Source: Cryptomeria japonica (lineage: Eukaryota > Streptophyta > Pinopsida > Cupressales > Cupressaceae). Taken from it: 64,000 bases of DNA. The notes beneath the pieces were generated by a model. That model saw only the letters and a list, made by a program, of their open reading frames with translations. It was not told where the DNA came from and searched no databases. Within the stretch, counting starts at the first letter, position 1, and every line of letters starts with the position of its first letter. The position numbers and the translations under genes were made by a program. Location of the stretch: positions 762,530,673-762,594,672 of the forward strand of contig NC_081408.1 in NCBI RefSeq assembly GCF_030272615.1, read 5' to 3'. Below, piece after piece: positions 47,560 to 59,276 of the stretch.

Positions 47560-48010
47560 AATGTAGATCTAGAAATTATCAGAACACCAATGCACCCACT
47601 GGTCAATGTTCAAAATGCAACAAAGTTGGTCATAATTCTGAGAATTGCAGAATGAATGTGAGATGTTATGTTTGTGGAAGATTTGGACATTTATCTAATC
47701 ATGCAAAACACAAACCGGCATAGGTTATGGAAAGGCTATTCAGAAAAATAATGTGACTTGTTATGCTTGTAACAAAATTGGACATATTGCAAAATTCTGC
47801 AGAAGTAAAGCACCACCGGTAGACAACAAAGGTCCTAGTTTGAAAGGAAAAGAAAAGGTTGAATAAGTTAAGCAAGAATTCTCAAAACAATGGATTAGAA
47901 AGTCAGACCTAAATGGTGTTGGGAATACTCCACCACCAATAGAACCAAGCAACACTCCACCGGTAGAATAGAGTAGCACTCCACCGGCAGGAGTCTCTTC
48001 ATCCAATTGA
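47560..48010 (+). pseudogene. gag-like protein, zinc-knuckle part (E2)
   Basis: Resumes the knuckle cut by E3 in frame. Then CSKCNKVGHNSENC (intact), CYVCGRFGHLSNH (final Cys lost through an apparent one-base deletion near 47698), and, in the shifted frame, CYACNKIGHIAKFC (intact). A Pro-rich tail (NTPPPIEPSNTPPVE) with two stops ends near 48010. Four knuckles as in E1 and E3. Confidence 0.8.
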
Positions 48011-48305
48011 AGAAAATTATTTTGAGGGTTTAGCAATCAAATGAGAAATATACTATTACTCCCTCGGTTGATGGTAAGAAGTTGAAATTACTTCTATACT
48101 GGAAGATATGTTAAGTGATTACTTAACCGGCAAGCATTAAATGTGATAGTTGGCAGATTGACATTATAAATTAGTGTTTTTGGCTACATTTCACTTCACC
48201 AAGCATTCAAACATTCGAAGAGCGTGAAATCTCCAGAGCTAAGGCATTTCAAGCAAAGAGGCAAAGCATTTCAGCAATCAATCTTTCCAAAAGGTATTTA
48301 TAATC
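48011..48305 (+). promoter_or_regulatory. Spacer and candidate internal promoter before ORF D
   Basis: ATTATAAATTAG at 48163-48174 could be a TATA box 135 bp before ATG 48306. About 20 bp on, TTTCACTTCACCAAGC resembles the E0 leader. AAAAGGTATTTA (48289-48300) lies five bases before the ATG context. No ORF. Confidence 0.4.
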
Positions 48306-51300
48306 ATGGCATCCTCTTTTGTACCTGAATTCATAGAAAACCCTATTGTAGTCGAGGTAATCAAACACCCTAGGCCCATTTTTCAGTTAGTTCCCGAGAT
48401 AGCTAAAAAGGATGATAATGTTGGTGCATTTTCCCAAATCCCCAAAGGAGTTGTTTTTGCAGGAGACCCTAGAATGTACATCCATTTCCATATAGAAGAA
48501 TTAGGTGATGAGGAAACCAAGAACATGTACAAAACTGTCATATGTGATGATTCCGGTAATGTGAAACCTGAACACAAAATTATCGAAACCCTAGGATTCA
48601 CTAAAATCCTCAGCATTCCGGATTTCCCTAAGGAAGTTATTAGGATAGTATTGAGCAGGGTACATGGTGCTTTCTTTTGGCTAGATTCAGTTCATAAAAT
48701 TACCAAGGAAGTTGTGAAAGTTGTAACAGGGTTACCTTCCACCGGTAACAGACCAGACAAGACAAAGAAGGTCTCAAATGACCTGGTAATGAACCTAACA
48801 TGTGCAACATCCAACAAAAGGTCTTTAAGGGTGAATGATGTAACTGACATAAATGTGAGATTTATTAGCATGATTTTAGGTTACAAAACAACTCATGCAA
48901 ACATACTTAACTCAGTTTCCATCTTATGCATAAAAAGTGCACATGATATGGTTAATGAGAATGTGAAAATTGATGTATGTGAATGGTTAAAGGATGAACT
49001 TATTGACAATCTGGGAAAGATCAAGAAGGACAAGAAAGGGACATTCAAATTTGGTAACTTACTTGTTTGCCTAATGCTACATATAACAAAATAGGTGCCT
49101 GGTATAGGTAACAAGAACCTTGGATTTGGCATACCGGTAGGGAAATAGTTATCTAACCTATTGAACAACATGGGTGAAAATAGAGAAAAGAATATCAATG
49201 AATACTTTCAAGCATTAAAGGCCAGAATGAACACTAGAGTAAAATTATCACAAACAATTGTAGATAAATATAAGGATGACATATGCTTTGTGATTGAGAA
49301 GGATGAGATCTAGATGGAAGCAGTTACCCCTAGAACAATTTGGGTTACTGAAATGGGTTATGAGACAGATGATCACATCATTGAAACATATGCTAAAGCC
49401 CTTCTGGAAGCCCCCAATGAACCTAAGGAAGAGATATTTGGTAGTGTTGAAACCATTGAAAAACAAATTCAATCCAAAAAGAGAGTGGCTTGCCAGCAAC
49501 ATTTAAAAGAGTTGTGAGGAAAAGGGAACCTTCACCGGTATCCACACCTTCACCTAGAAGAACCAGGAAAAAACAATAGGCAGTGAGGCCCCCGATCAAG
49601 AAGTCTACTCCTAAGAAGAAAAAGTTGACACCAAAGAAAAGGACTCAACAAAATATTGCTCCAATTGACAAACTGTTAGATGAAATAACAGAGGAAGGAC
49701 AGCTTAAAAACATCAACAAACTATATGACTCACTATCAGTTGATGATAAAGAAAAAGTTGAAAAAAGTGTTATCTTACACTTGGATATCTACAAGAAGTT
49801 CTTGATGCAAGTTGTAGATGAACTACCAGATGAACTATTCAAGAGACTGGAAGCAAGAAGACAAGCTGTTGTAGAGCTTGACAAGAAAATAAAAGTTGAA
49901 AAATTACTTGTTGTCTACCCAATTAACTCTCCAAAAGAGATAGATGATATGATTTCAGAGGCTAACTGGTTAGTATTCTCTACTGCACAGTGGCATATTG
50001 CACTAATGGATGGAAGAGTAAAAGAGGTTGCAGAGGAAACTGAAAATGCATGGGATATATTCCTTGTTGAAAAGGAAAAACACGAAGAGTATAGAAACCC
50101 TAAACCAATCAAGGTATATCAGAAAGACAAGGATAAGGGAAAAGGAAAGGTTGGTCGACCTCCAAGCATCAAAATGAGAGATAATTTATCCCCACCACCT
50201 CTGGCTACTCTACCGGTAACAACAACTGAAGATCAATCACCTAATGAGAGTATGGATGTATCACAAGAGGATACAAATCCTAATTTTGAGGTACTATACA
50301 CAGTTGATGTTGATACTCAAAAATTCAACATTATGATAGACAAGGACACAACAAGTAAGATAGATATGGCTAGTGAGCCACCGGTAACTGATAACACAGA
50401 CAACACAGAAGGTAAACCAGCAGATGGGAAAATAGAACCACAAGCAGGACAAAAAATAGAGCAAAAAGCAAAGCAACGGGCTCCAGCATAGGAATAGGTT
50501 AATACAGAATCAGTGCCACCAGTAACTACTGAGAAAAACAAACCATTGCTTAAGGAAATGGAAACACAGACTGACCTACTAGAGGTCACTACAAGCAAAG
50601 ATGTTTCTCCCACCAGTGGAATTCAGAGTGTTGGCTCTTCAACTATAGGATTCAAGACAACAAATGTAACTGAAGTTCTTTTAGATTTTATAAAGAAAAT
50701 AACAGATTGTAGTTCACATGCATATAAAGCTATAGATGACACAATTCCAATTTTGAAGATGATAGCTCCAAAATGCAATGTAGATAATAAGGATTCTTTG
50801 AGTCAACTTGACACTTTGTCTAAGTATATTACTGACAACACAGTGACAATTGAACAAATAAAGGAGGAAGCATTCAAAGAGAGGTTAGAAAAGGAAAAAC
50901 AGAAATTCTTTGAGGAACAAGTAAAGAAGTGTACAAGGTAGTTTGACACACTTCTACTAGAACTGTGCAGCACACTTAAGGAGTTCAAAACTTTGTACAG
51001 AGACACTTGTAAGACAAACTTTTTGATAGTTGACATAGACAAGAAAATGAGCAAGATACAGGAGGAAATTAATAATCTAGCTAACAAATTTATTAATTCA
51101 TCTAATTCATTATCAATTTTTGAGCAAAAGATAATAGGTTTTTGGGAAGAATTACTAAAGCTAGAAAGAGAAAAAGAAAAAATAAAAGGTAAGGCTAAGG
51201 ATCTGAAATGGAGATTAAGTCCAAAGTTGGACTACCTCGCATGTTTAAGGAAAGAAATATCTGATCCATTAGTACAAGGACAGAAAACACCAGCAAAGAA

Positions 51301-51430
51301 GATGCAACACCTCACCAGTACAATTCAAAGAATAGAGGCAGCAATAAAAGACAACAAAAAGTTCATTGAGAACTTGAATTTGGTTTTGGCAGATCTTTTT
51401 CAAATTGTAACCACCCAGTTACAAGGTTGA
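48306..51430 (+). pseudogene. Accessory ORF D (E2)
   Basis: MASSFVPEFIENPIVVEVIK from ATG 48306, open to TAG 49092, then in frame with stops near 49146 and 49311. A frameshift around 49495 leads into the frame used to TGA 51428-51430, with TAG at 49577, 50489 and 50939. About 1,040 codons. Domain: IRIVLSRVHGAFFWLDSVHK, VTGLPSTG, SMILGYKT, KIDVCEWLKDEL, DKKGTFKFGNLLVCLML, KYKDDICFVIEKDE, EMGYETDDHI. Then TFKRVVRKREPSPVSTPSPR, Lys-rich, acidic and coiled-coil parts. Closest to copy B. Function unknown. Confidence 0.75.
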
Positions 51431-51498
51431 GACAAGAAACTACACTCTATTGACACTTTGACAACCTTTGTCATTGATGCCAAAGCGGGAGTAGTGGT
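51431..51498 (+). promoter_or_regulatory. Upstream polypurine-like box (E2)
   Basis: TTTGTCATTGATGCCAAAG then CGGGAGTAG at 51467-51494, about 40 bp after the ORF stop, similar to the terminal tract. Ends at the E4 target site GTGGT (51494-51498). Confidence 0.55.
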
Positions 51499-53024
51499 TG
51501 ATAGTTCTGATACTTGATGTTAAGTAAAGATGCCAAGCTAATAAGATGAGAGCGGGGGTGAATCATACAACCTTAATCTTCCATAAAAACAACAGATTCA
51601 ACCTCGGTAACATAAACTTTAGTAATATAACCAAAATTGCTAAACATGCAAACTCAAAAGCATATAAACATCATAAAACTCATAACACTAGATTTAACGT
51701 GGAAACCTAAATAGGGAAAAATCACTATGGGATTTCGGACCCACTAAGAAATATACTCTTCTAGAGTATGCTCGGTTAAAAGCAAATCTTGTTAAAGATT
51801 ACAAACACATTGCTAGATGTGACCCGGTTAAGGGATTTCCCTCAAATCTGTTAGGATCTTCACCTTGTTAGAAGTGACCTTGTTAAAGAATTTCAAACAC
51901 ACAATCAGAATGTCACCTTGCTAGAGGGTTTTACAAATAAGACTGTTAAGTCCACTCGGTTAAGATATTTTCTGTTACTTCACAAAATAACAGTAATAAA
52001 AATCTATTTGCAACTTCACATCTAAAAATGCTAAAGCGGATTATTATTTGCTCAATACAATAGGACTTATCTTGTCCATCTGTTGGGCTCTATACTCTGT
52101 TATTCAAACAGGTCTTCAAGCTTCTGTGCTCAGTAATCACTATGTAGCATCCATGTGCATACACTTGCCCGCATACATTGTTTATCAACAATTCCTTATT
52201 TATAAACAATTCGCCAACCACTTAATCTCCTTGATCACATATCCCATGATCAATCATAGCCATCAGATCTTCAATCTTGACTAGGTTCAATGTATCCTTT
52301 GATCTGAAAATGTTTTACCCCACCTTGGAACTTGCATACATTTCTTGGAACTTGTGCTAGGGTATTGCGGTTCAATCTGAGTTGTAGATCTTCCAGCCGA
52401 TTTTCCTTTACCATATATTCTTTAACAAACTTCATGCACGACATACCAATCATTTAATCAGTTCCAGCTCATCAGCTTCCTTCATTAAATAATACTTTTA
52501 TTCATTCAATGCATTCTGTTATTACTCGATTGCAACTCTGTAAATACTAAACTTCACTCGGTAGATATTCTGCCTTCATTAACCGATAGCGATAACCTTA
52601 GGGTTTACGGATTAGGTTCCTTAGGGTTTACCAACTAGGTTCTTTGCTCGGTAACATAGTATAGTATTAACCTTACAATCAACAACATATGTAGGATATC
52701 AAAACAATCTAAACATCGTGATCTCATCATTGTCTAACTCGATAATAGTTGCCCATTGTTGCCCATTGAATAACTTATTCCTCCCCTTATTCATCACATT
52801 CTTTCTGTGTCTTTTACCAACATCTTTATACTCATCAAATTATACTTCTTAAGATATGGCAACATCATACTGAATTAGAAAATCAATTTCTTGACATCAA
52901 TGACAAAATAATAATATTAAGACAATAAACATCCTTAATCAGTTATATCCATAATTATCAACAGCCTTCGCAATATCCTTATTGAAATGCCAACAATCTC
53001 CCTTTGTCTGTTATAATGCCAACA
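51499..53024 (-). repeat. 3' LTR of E4
   Basis: 1,526 bp; on plus TGATAGTTCTGATACTT to ATAATGCCAACA. TATA on minus GTTTATAAATAAGG (52207-52194). Conserved block 51697-51745. At the outer end a second TGCCAACAATCTCCC sits about 25 bp inside (52988-53002), a duplicated LTR start plus polypurine tract. Confidence 0.92.
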
Positions 53025-53411
53025 ATCTCCCCCTTTGGCATTGATGGAAAAACCAATTGATTTGGCCTAATTGATTTGGATTGCTATGAGATTCTGAAAT
53101 GCTGAAATGCTCTCCCCCTGTTATTAGTCTTCTCCCCCATACATTAGTCTTCTCCTCTTTTCTTCAGTCTTCTCCCCCTTTGACAACAATGCCAAAAATT
53201 AAAGAACTAAAACATAATTTCTTCCTATGTGAAGTGATTTCCTGCTGTTATGTGTCAACTTAGTCTCAGTCAGAGCATTTTGTCTTCAATTCCTGTTCCC
53301 TATTATTGTTTCCTGCACACCTTTAGAAAACATCCTAAAGTGTGTAAATCAGCATCAACTCCTAAAAGATATTATGTAGAGTCATCGAATTGATGCGTTC
53401 ACCGAACTCGA
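53025..53411 (-). promoter_or_regulatory. E4 3' region with two polypurine boxes
   Basis: On plus ATCTCCCCCTTTGGCATTG (53025-53043), the terminal tract, and TCTCCCCCTTTGACAACAA (53171-53189), the upstream box. Several CTTCTCCCC repeats lie between. No gene. Confidence 0.75.
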
Positions 53412-54029
53412 TTAGTGAATGGAAGATAGGGGTAGGACCCCTAACTTGATATTTGCTATTTGTTCCTTTGTGCTAACATACTCCAACACCACTTTCTTCT
53501 CTTGAGCTTCTTCTCTAAGATAATGATATTTGATAGAGATGTCCTTTGTCTTAGAGTGCATAACAAGATTCTTTGAAATGTTAATGGCACTAGTATTGTC
53601 ACATAATATAGTTACTGGCTTGGTAACTTTCTCATTTATACCTTCCAACAGTTGTTTGATCCATGCTATGTTGGTACAATTCAATGTTGCAGCAACATAT
53701 TTAGCTATTGTTGTTGACTGTGAAACACATCCTTGTTTCTTGCTAAGCCAACTCACTAGTCTTTCTCCTAAAAAGAAAGCTCCTCCACTTGTGCTTTTTC
53801 TGTCATCAATGTTGCATGCCCAATCGACATCAGTATAAACTTTTAAATCAAATTCATTTCCTTTCTGATATACTAAGCCATAATCTTCAGTGCCTTTCAA
53901 GTATCTGAAAATTCTCTTGATTGTTGTCATGTGTGTTTCCTTGGGATCTGCAGAGAATCTTGCAACTATACCTACTGCATGTGATATATCTGGCCTGCTG
54001 TGAACAACATATTGTAGTTTTCCAATCAT
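53412..54029 (-). pseudogene. pol: Copia RNase H (E4)
   Basis: [20 protein letters not shown], then YTDVDWACNIDDRKSTSGG, LVSWLSKKQGCVSQSTTIAKY, CDNTSAINISKNL, ending TGA near 53412. The catalytic Glu of the usual AEAEY segment is replaced (TTIAKY), so RNase H is predicted inactive. A frameshift near 54110-54030 separates it from the reverse transcriptase frame. Confidence 0.92.
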
Positions 54030-54960
54030 GGATCAGTAAAGTGTCTCATCAACAGATGCACATTTATCATTCTTTGATGGTTACAGTTGGTAGTCATAGG
54101 AGTACATACTGGTTTTGAATCCTCCATTCCAAATTTCTTCAAGATTTCCTTTATGTACTTGGATTGAGTAATGAAAATCTCATTTTTCATTTGTAGTATC
54201 TGTAAACCTATAAAATACTTTATCTCACCGATTAATGACATCTCAAATTCTTTGCTCATTTCATTTCCAAAGTTCTTGCATAGAGAGTCATTTCCACAAA
54301 AGATAATATCATCAACAAATATTGCTGAGATCAGTATTCCACTTTCATCATTCTTCATGTACATATTGTTGTTTTCATTTGTTCTTATAAAACCAATCTT
54401 GAATAAATAAGAGTGCAATCTTTCATACCATGCTCTAGGTGCTTGTTTCAAACCATATAAAGCTTTGTTCAATTTACATACCTGATCTTTATTCTTGTCT
54501 TCAACAAATCCTTCAGGTTGTTCAATAAAAACTTCTTCTAATATACCATTCAGAAATGCAAATTTGACATCCATTTGATATACCTTGAAATTCTTGTAAG
54601 CAGCATATGCCAACAATGTTCTTACTCCTTCAAGTCTTGCCACAGGTGCAAAAGTCTCACCATAGTCAATTCCTTCTTCTTGGGCATAACCTTTGCAAAC
54701 TAGTCTTGCTTTATTTCGAATGACCTCACCTTTTTCATTCAGCTTGTTTCTGAAAATCCACTTTGTACCGATTACATTTTTGTCCTTCGATCTTGGGACC
54801 AGTGTCCATGTGTCATTCTTCTTGATTTGATCAATCTCTTCTATCATAACATTTATCCAATCTTCACTGTTAAACGCCTCTTTCACTATTCTCAGTTCAA
54901 ATTCAAATATCAGACATGTGTTCTGTCTTAGTTTGTTCCTTGTCATCACTGGATCATCCT
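54026..54960 (-). pseudogene. pol: Copia reverse transcriptase (E4)
   Basis: Open for 307 residues. [68 protein letters not shown] (Ser to Phe in the usual KSAF), [19 protein letters not shown], catalytic [41 protein letters not shown]. All catalytic aspartates present. Confidence 0.93.
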
Positions 54961-56278
54961 TATCTCCTATAATCTGACTTGATGCATGATGTCTTCTGAC
55001 ATACTTGGCTAATACAAGCTTAGTAGGCTTTGTATGATCTTCTTCATCACTTGGTAACCAGATATTCTCTTCATTTTCTTCAACAGTTCTCTCGGTAATA
55101 CTTGTCGGTTGAAAATAGACAAATTCATCATAATCTTATGGTTCTTTGAAGTTTCCTTCATCATTTCTTTCTGCAAATTCATCAATTTTCACATTTGCAC
55201 TTTCTACTATTTTGTTAGATGATTTGATCAGACATTTAAATGTTTTACTTCTAGAAGAATAACCTAGAAATGTTCCTTCTTCACTTTTCTGATCAAATTT
55301 TCCATTTCTATCATAGTTGTGTAAATAGCATCTACTTCCAAAGATTTTGAAGTAACTTACATTAGGTTTCTTGTCATACCAGATTTCATATGGTGTCTTC
55401 AAAGTTCCTTTCTTTAGTTGTACTCGGTTCAGGGTGTAAACTATTGTGCTTATTGCTTCTCTCCAAAATGTTTGTGGCACTTTCTTTTCAATCATCAAGG
55501 TTCTAGCACAATCCATAATAGATTTGTTTCTCCTCTCAGCTATTCCATTTTGTTGTGGAGTTCTCGGTGCAGAGACTTGTTTTTTTATACCATGATCATT
55601 GCAGAATAAGTTGAACTCATCATATGTGAACTCTCCTCCTCTATCTGATCTAAGACATTTTAGTTGTCTTCCTGTTTCATTTTCAACTCTTGCCTTGTAC
55701 CATTTAAACATTTGAAAAGCTTCTAATTTTTCTTTTAAAAACATAACTGACATCATCCTTGAGTAATCATCCACAAATAATATGAAATATTTATCACCAT
55801 AATAACTTTGAACTTTCATAGGACCACAAAGATCAGTGTGCACAAGATCTAAAATTCCCTTAGAAGTGTAGGACTTACTTGTGATGCTTGATCTTGTCAT
55901 CTTACCCATCTAGCATCCTCAGCACATAGCATTCTTAGGGTTTTCCAAACTCAGTAGACCTCTTACTTGGTGCTTCTTACTTATTTTGATCAGATGATCA
56001 AAATTTACATGACAAAACCTTTTATGCCATAACCAGGTATCATCTATCTTTACATACAAACACTTATTCCAAGTTGAGTCAAGGTGAAATGTGTTACCTT
56101 TTGTTTGTGTCCCGATAGTAGCTAACTTTCCATGGTTGTCATGAACTTTGACAATTCCTTTCTAAAATTCTATTCGGTATCCTATATTGCTTAGCTGTGC
56201 TACACTCAACAAATTGTATTTCAATCCTTCAACCCAATAAACATCATTACATTTAGCATTGTCAAGAAGTGTTATAGA
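54961..56278 (-). pseudogene. pol: Copia integrase and linker (E4)
   Basis: Zinc region WLWHKRFCHVNFDHLI...C-stop-GC-stop-MGKMT: His/His kept, Cys pair interrupted by two stops. Core open 55909-55136: ILDLVHTDLCGPM, FVDDYSRMMSVMFLK, CLRSDRGGEFTYDEF, PQQNGIAERRNKS, FWREAISTIVYTLNR, IFGSRCYLHN, FLGYSSRSKTFKC. Stop at 55136, then a Glu-rich linker to reverse transcriptase. Confidence 0.92.
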
Positions 56279-57547
56279 TCATTTACCTTTTACCGGACAT
56301 GGTGCATCATTACCAAATCTTACATAACCTCCATCATAATCTTCTAACATAACAAACTTGTGTTTATCACATGTCATGTGATGTGAGCATCCACTATCTA
56401 TGATCCAAGAATCATTAGTATTTATGTGAGATATTAGGGCTTTTTCTTCATACCTTTCTTCATCTGATCCATCTTTGATAGCCACGTAAACTACTTCCTT
56501 TGTATCAGTTTCATCTGATTTATCATCATTGGATTCCTCATCGGCTATTAAGCATGACTTTCTATCTCTTCTTCTGAAGTCTTGGTATCCTCTGTAATGA
56601 TTATCTTTCTGTCTGTCATCTCGGCAATCTCTCTTTTTAGTAGATTCTTTGTCAGGACAGTTAGAAGCCATTTGTCCTATCTTATCACAATTGAAACATT
56701 TCAAAGGTAGTTTTCCTTTATACTTACCTTTGCCTCTTGGTAACCTTCTGGCTAATAGTGCTTCAAACTCTTCTTGCTTTCTGATTTCCTCATACAGTTT
56801 GTATACTTCCTCCATGTTCTTGCGAAATCTTTCACTTGCTCCACTGTGATCCCCTTTAGTGTACTTACTCATTCTGTCATTGTAATCATCAGATTCACCA
56901 ATATGAAAAGAACTAAATGCAGATTCAACTTTATTTACCGATGACCCACTGCTATCAAAGTTACTTAACTTAAATGCATGTATCTTACCAATACTAGCAT
57001 CTAAAGAAATTGGCATATTGGGTACAGACCTCAATTCATGGATTGCAGAGACTCAGATTGCATAAGCTGGTAGAAGGGTTCTTAACAACTTACTTGTTAT
57101 ATCCTTTTCTTCAATAGTTCCACCTGCTCCTTTGATTTGATTAACAATCTCCTTTAGTCTTGTACTGTACTGGGTTATGTTCTCACCTTCATTCATCCTC
57201 ATAGATTCAAGTTGTCCTCTTAGACTATCCACTTTTTCTCTTTGAACATGTTCATCTCCACCATACACAGATATGAGCTTGTCCCACATTGCCTTTGCAT
57301 CATTGTAGCCTTCTAGATCATTAAACTCTAAGTCGGTCAATGCAGATGTTATTTCAATCATTGCTTGGATATGTTCTTGCTTTGCCTTTATCTCTTCCAT
57401 TGTCAATGGATAGGTGCTCAGTGTAATGAAATCATTCTCCAGATAATATACAGCATATTCTCCAACTCCTGATAGGTGCGGCTTCATCCTTTTCTGCCAT
57501 GTAGAGAAACTTGACTTGTTCAGCTTTGGTGCATCCCTCTTATACAT
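56279..57547 (-). pseudogene. gag: Copia gag and protease (E4)
   Basis: ATG 57547: MYKRDAPKLNKSSFSTWQKR. One frame to TGA 56279 with a single TGA at 57055-57053. UBN2 core: DAKAMWDKLISVYGGDEHVQ, LRGQLESMRMNEGENITQY, DITSKLLRTLLPAYA. Single knuckle CFNCDKIGQMASNC has Gln in place of His. Protease DSWIIDSGCSHHMT with intact DSG at 56398-56390. Gag, protease and later pol were one polyprotein. Confidence 0.93.
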
Positions 57548-57598
57548 CTTTGGATCTTTGCCTCAAGTACCTTTAAACTTTTTCTTTCGGAGTCCAAT

Positions 57599-57612
57599 GC
57601 TCTGATACCAAT
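57599..57612 (-). promoter_or_regulatory. Primer binding site (E4)
   Basis: On minus ATTGGTATCAGAGC, full iMet match, against LTR end 57613. Confidence 0.92.
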
Positions 57613-59130
57613 TGATAGTTCTGATACTTAATGTTAAGTACATATGCCAAGCCAATAATATGAGAGGGGGGGGGTGAAGCATACAACCTTAATCTTCCAT
57701 AAAAACAACATATTCAACCTCGGTAACATATACTTCAGTAATATAACCAAAACTGCTAAACATGCAAACTCAAAAGCATATAAACATCATAAAACTGATA
57801 ACACCAGATTTAACATGGAAACCCAAATAGGGAAAAACCACTGTGGGCTTTTGGACCCACTAAGAAATATACTCTTCTAGAGTATGCTCGGTTAAAAGCA
57901 AATCCTGTTAAACATTACAAACACATTGCTAGATGTGACCCGGTTAAGGGATTTTCCTCAAATCTGTTAGGATCTTCACGTTGTTAGAAGTGACCTTGTT
58001 AAAGGATTTCAAACACTCAATTAGAATGTCACCTTCCTAGAGGGTTTTACAAATAAGACTGTTAAGTCCACTCGATTAAGAGATTTTCTGTTACTTCACA
58101 AAATAACAGTAATAAAAATCTATCTGCAACTTCACATCTAAAAAAGCTAAAGCAGATTCTTATTTGCTCAATAGAATAGGAATTATCTTGTCCATCTACT
58201 AGGCTCTATACTCTATTATTCAAACAAGTCTTCAAGCTTTTGTGCTTGGTAATCACTATGTAGCATCCCTGTGCATACACTTGCCCGCATACATTATTTA
58301 TCAACAGTTCCTTATTTATAAACAATTCACCAACCACTTAATCTCCTTGATCACATATCTCATGATCAATCATAGCCATTAGATCTTCAATCTTGACTAG
58401 GTTCAATGTATCCTTCAATCTGAAAATGTTTTACCCCGCCTTGGAACTTGCATACAGTCCTTGGAACTTGTGCTAGGGTATTGTGGTTCAATCTGAGTTG
58501 TAGATCTTCCTGTCGATTTTCCTTTACCATAGATTCTTTAACAAAATTCATGCATGGCATACCAATCATTTAATGAGTTCCAGCTCATCAGCTTCCTTCA
58601 TTAAATAATGCTTTTATTCATTCAATGCATTCTATTATTACTCGGTTGCAACTCGGTAAATACTAAACTTCACTCAGTAGATATTCTGTCTTCATTAACC
58701 GATAGCGATAACCTTAGGGTTTACTAACTAGGTTCCTTAGGGTTTACCAACTAAGTTCTTTTCTTGGTAACATAGTATAGTATTAACCTTACAATCAACA
58801 ACATATGTAGGATATCAAAACAATCTAAACATCATGATCTCATCATTGTCTAACTCGGTAATAGTTGTCCATTGAATAACTTATTCCTCCCCTTATTCAT
58901 CACATTCTTTTTGTGTCTTTTACCGACATCTTTATACTCATCAAATCATACTTCTTAAGATATGGCAACATCATACTGAATTAGAAAATCAATTTCTTGA
59001 CATCAATGACAAAATAATAATATTAAGACAGTAAACGTCCTTAATCAGTTATATCCATAATTATCAACAACCTTCTCAATATCCTTATTGAAATGCCAAC
59101 AATCTCCCTTTGTCTATTATAATGCCAACA
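57613..59130 (-). repeat. 5' LTR of E4
   Basis: 1,518 bp; partner of 51499-53024, very similar. TATA on minus at 58322-58311, conserved block 57813-57861 (TGGAAACCCAAATAGGG, GTGGG..CCCAC). Same inner duplication of TGCCAACAATCTCCC at 59094-59108. Confidence 0.93.
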
Positions 59131-59135
59131 GTCGT

Positions 59136-59276
59136 ATGAGAAAATAATCAGCTAAAGACCCATCTGCTTAGGGAGAGTTCACACATTTTTGGTTCACACA
59201 TTTTTGGTAACATATTTTTGGACTACACTTTTTGAATTTTCTCATGAGTGTTGCCATCAATGCCAAAGGGGGAGAT
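59136..59276 (+). promoter_or_regulatory. E2 3' end and terminal polypurine tract
   Basis: Three CACATTTTTGG-like repeats (about 59190-59222), then GCCATCAATGCCAAAGGGGG and AGAT (59252-59276) against the LTR. No gene. Confidence 0.85.

Larger units (their letters stand above)
51499..59130 (-). mobile_element. E4: complete Ty1/copia element in E2
   Basis: 7,632 bp, LTRs 51499-53024 and 57613-59130. Flanks GTGGT (51494-51498) and GTCGT (59131-59135), a duplication with one change. Minus order: LTR, iMet site, gag, protease, integrase, reverse transcriptase, RNase H, polypurine boxes, LTR. Only a few stops and one late frameshift, so the best preserved pol in the window. Confidence 0.93.
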
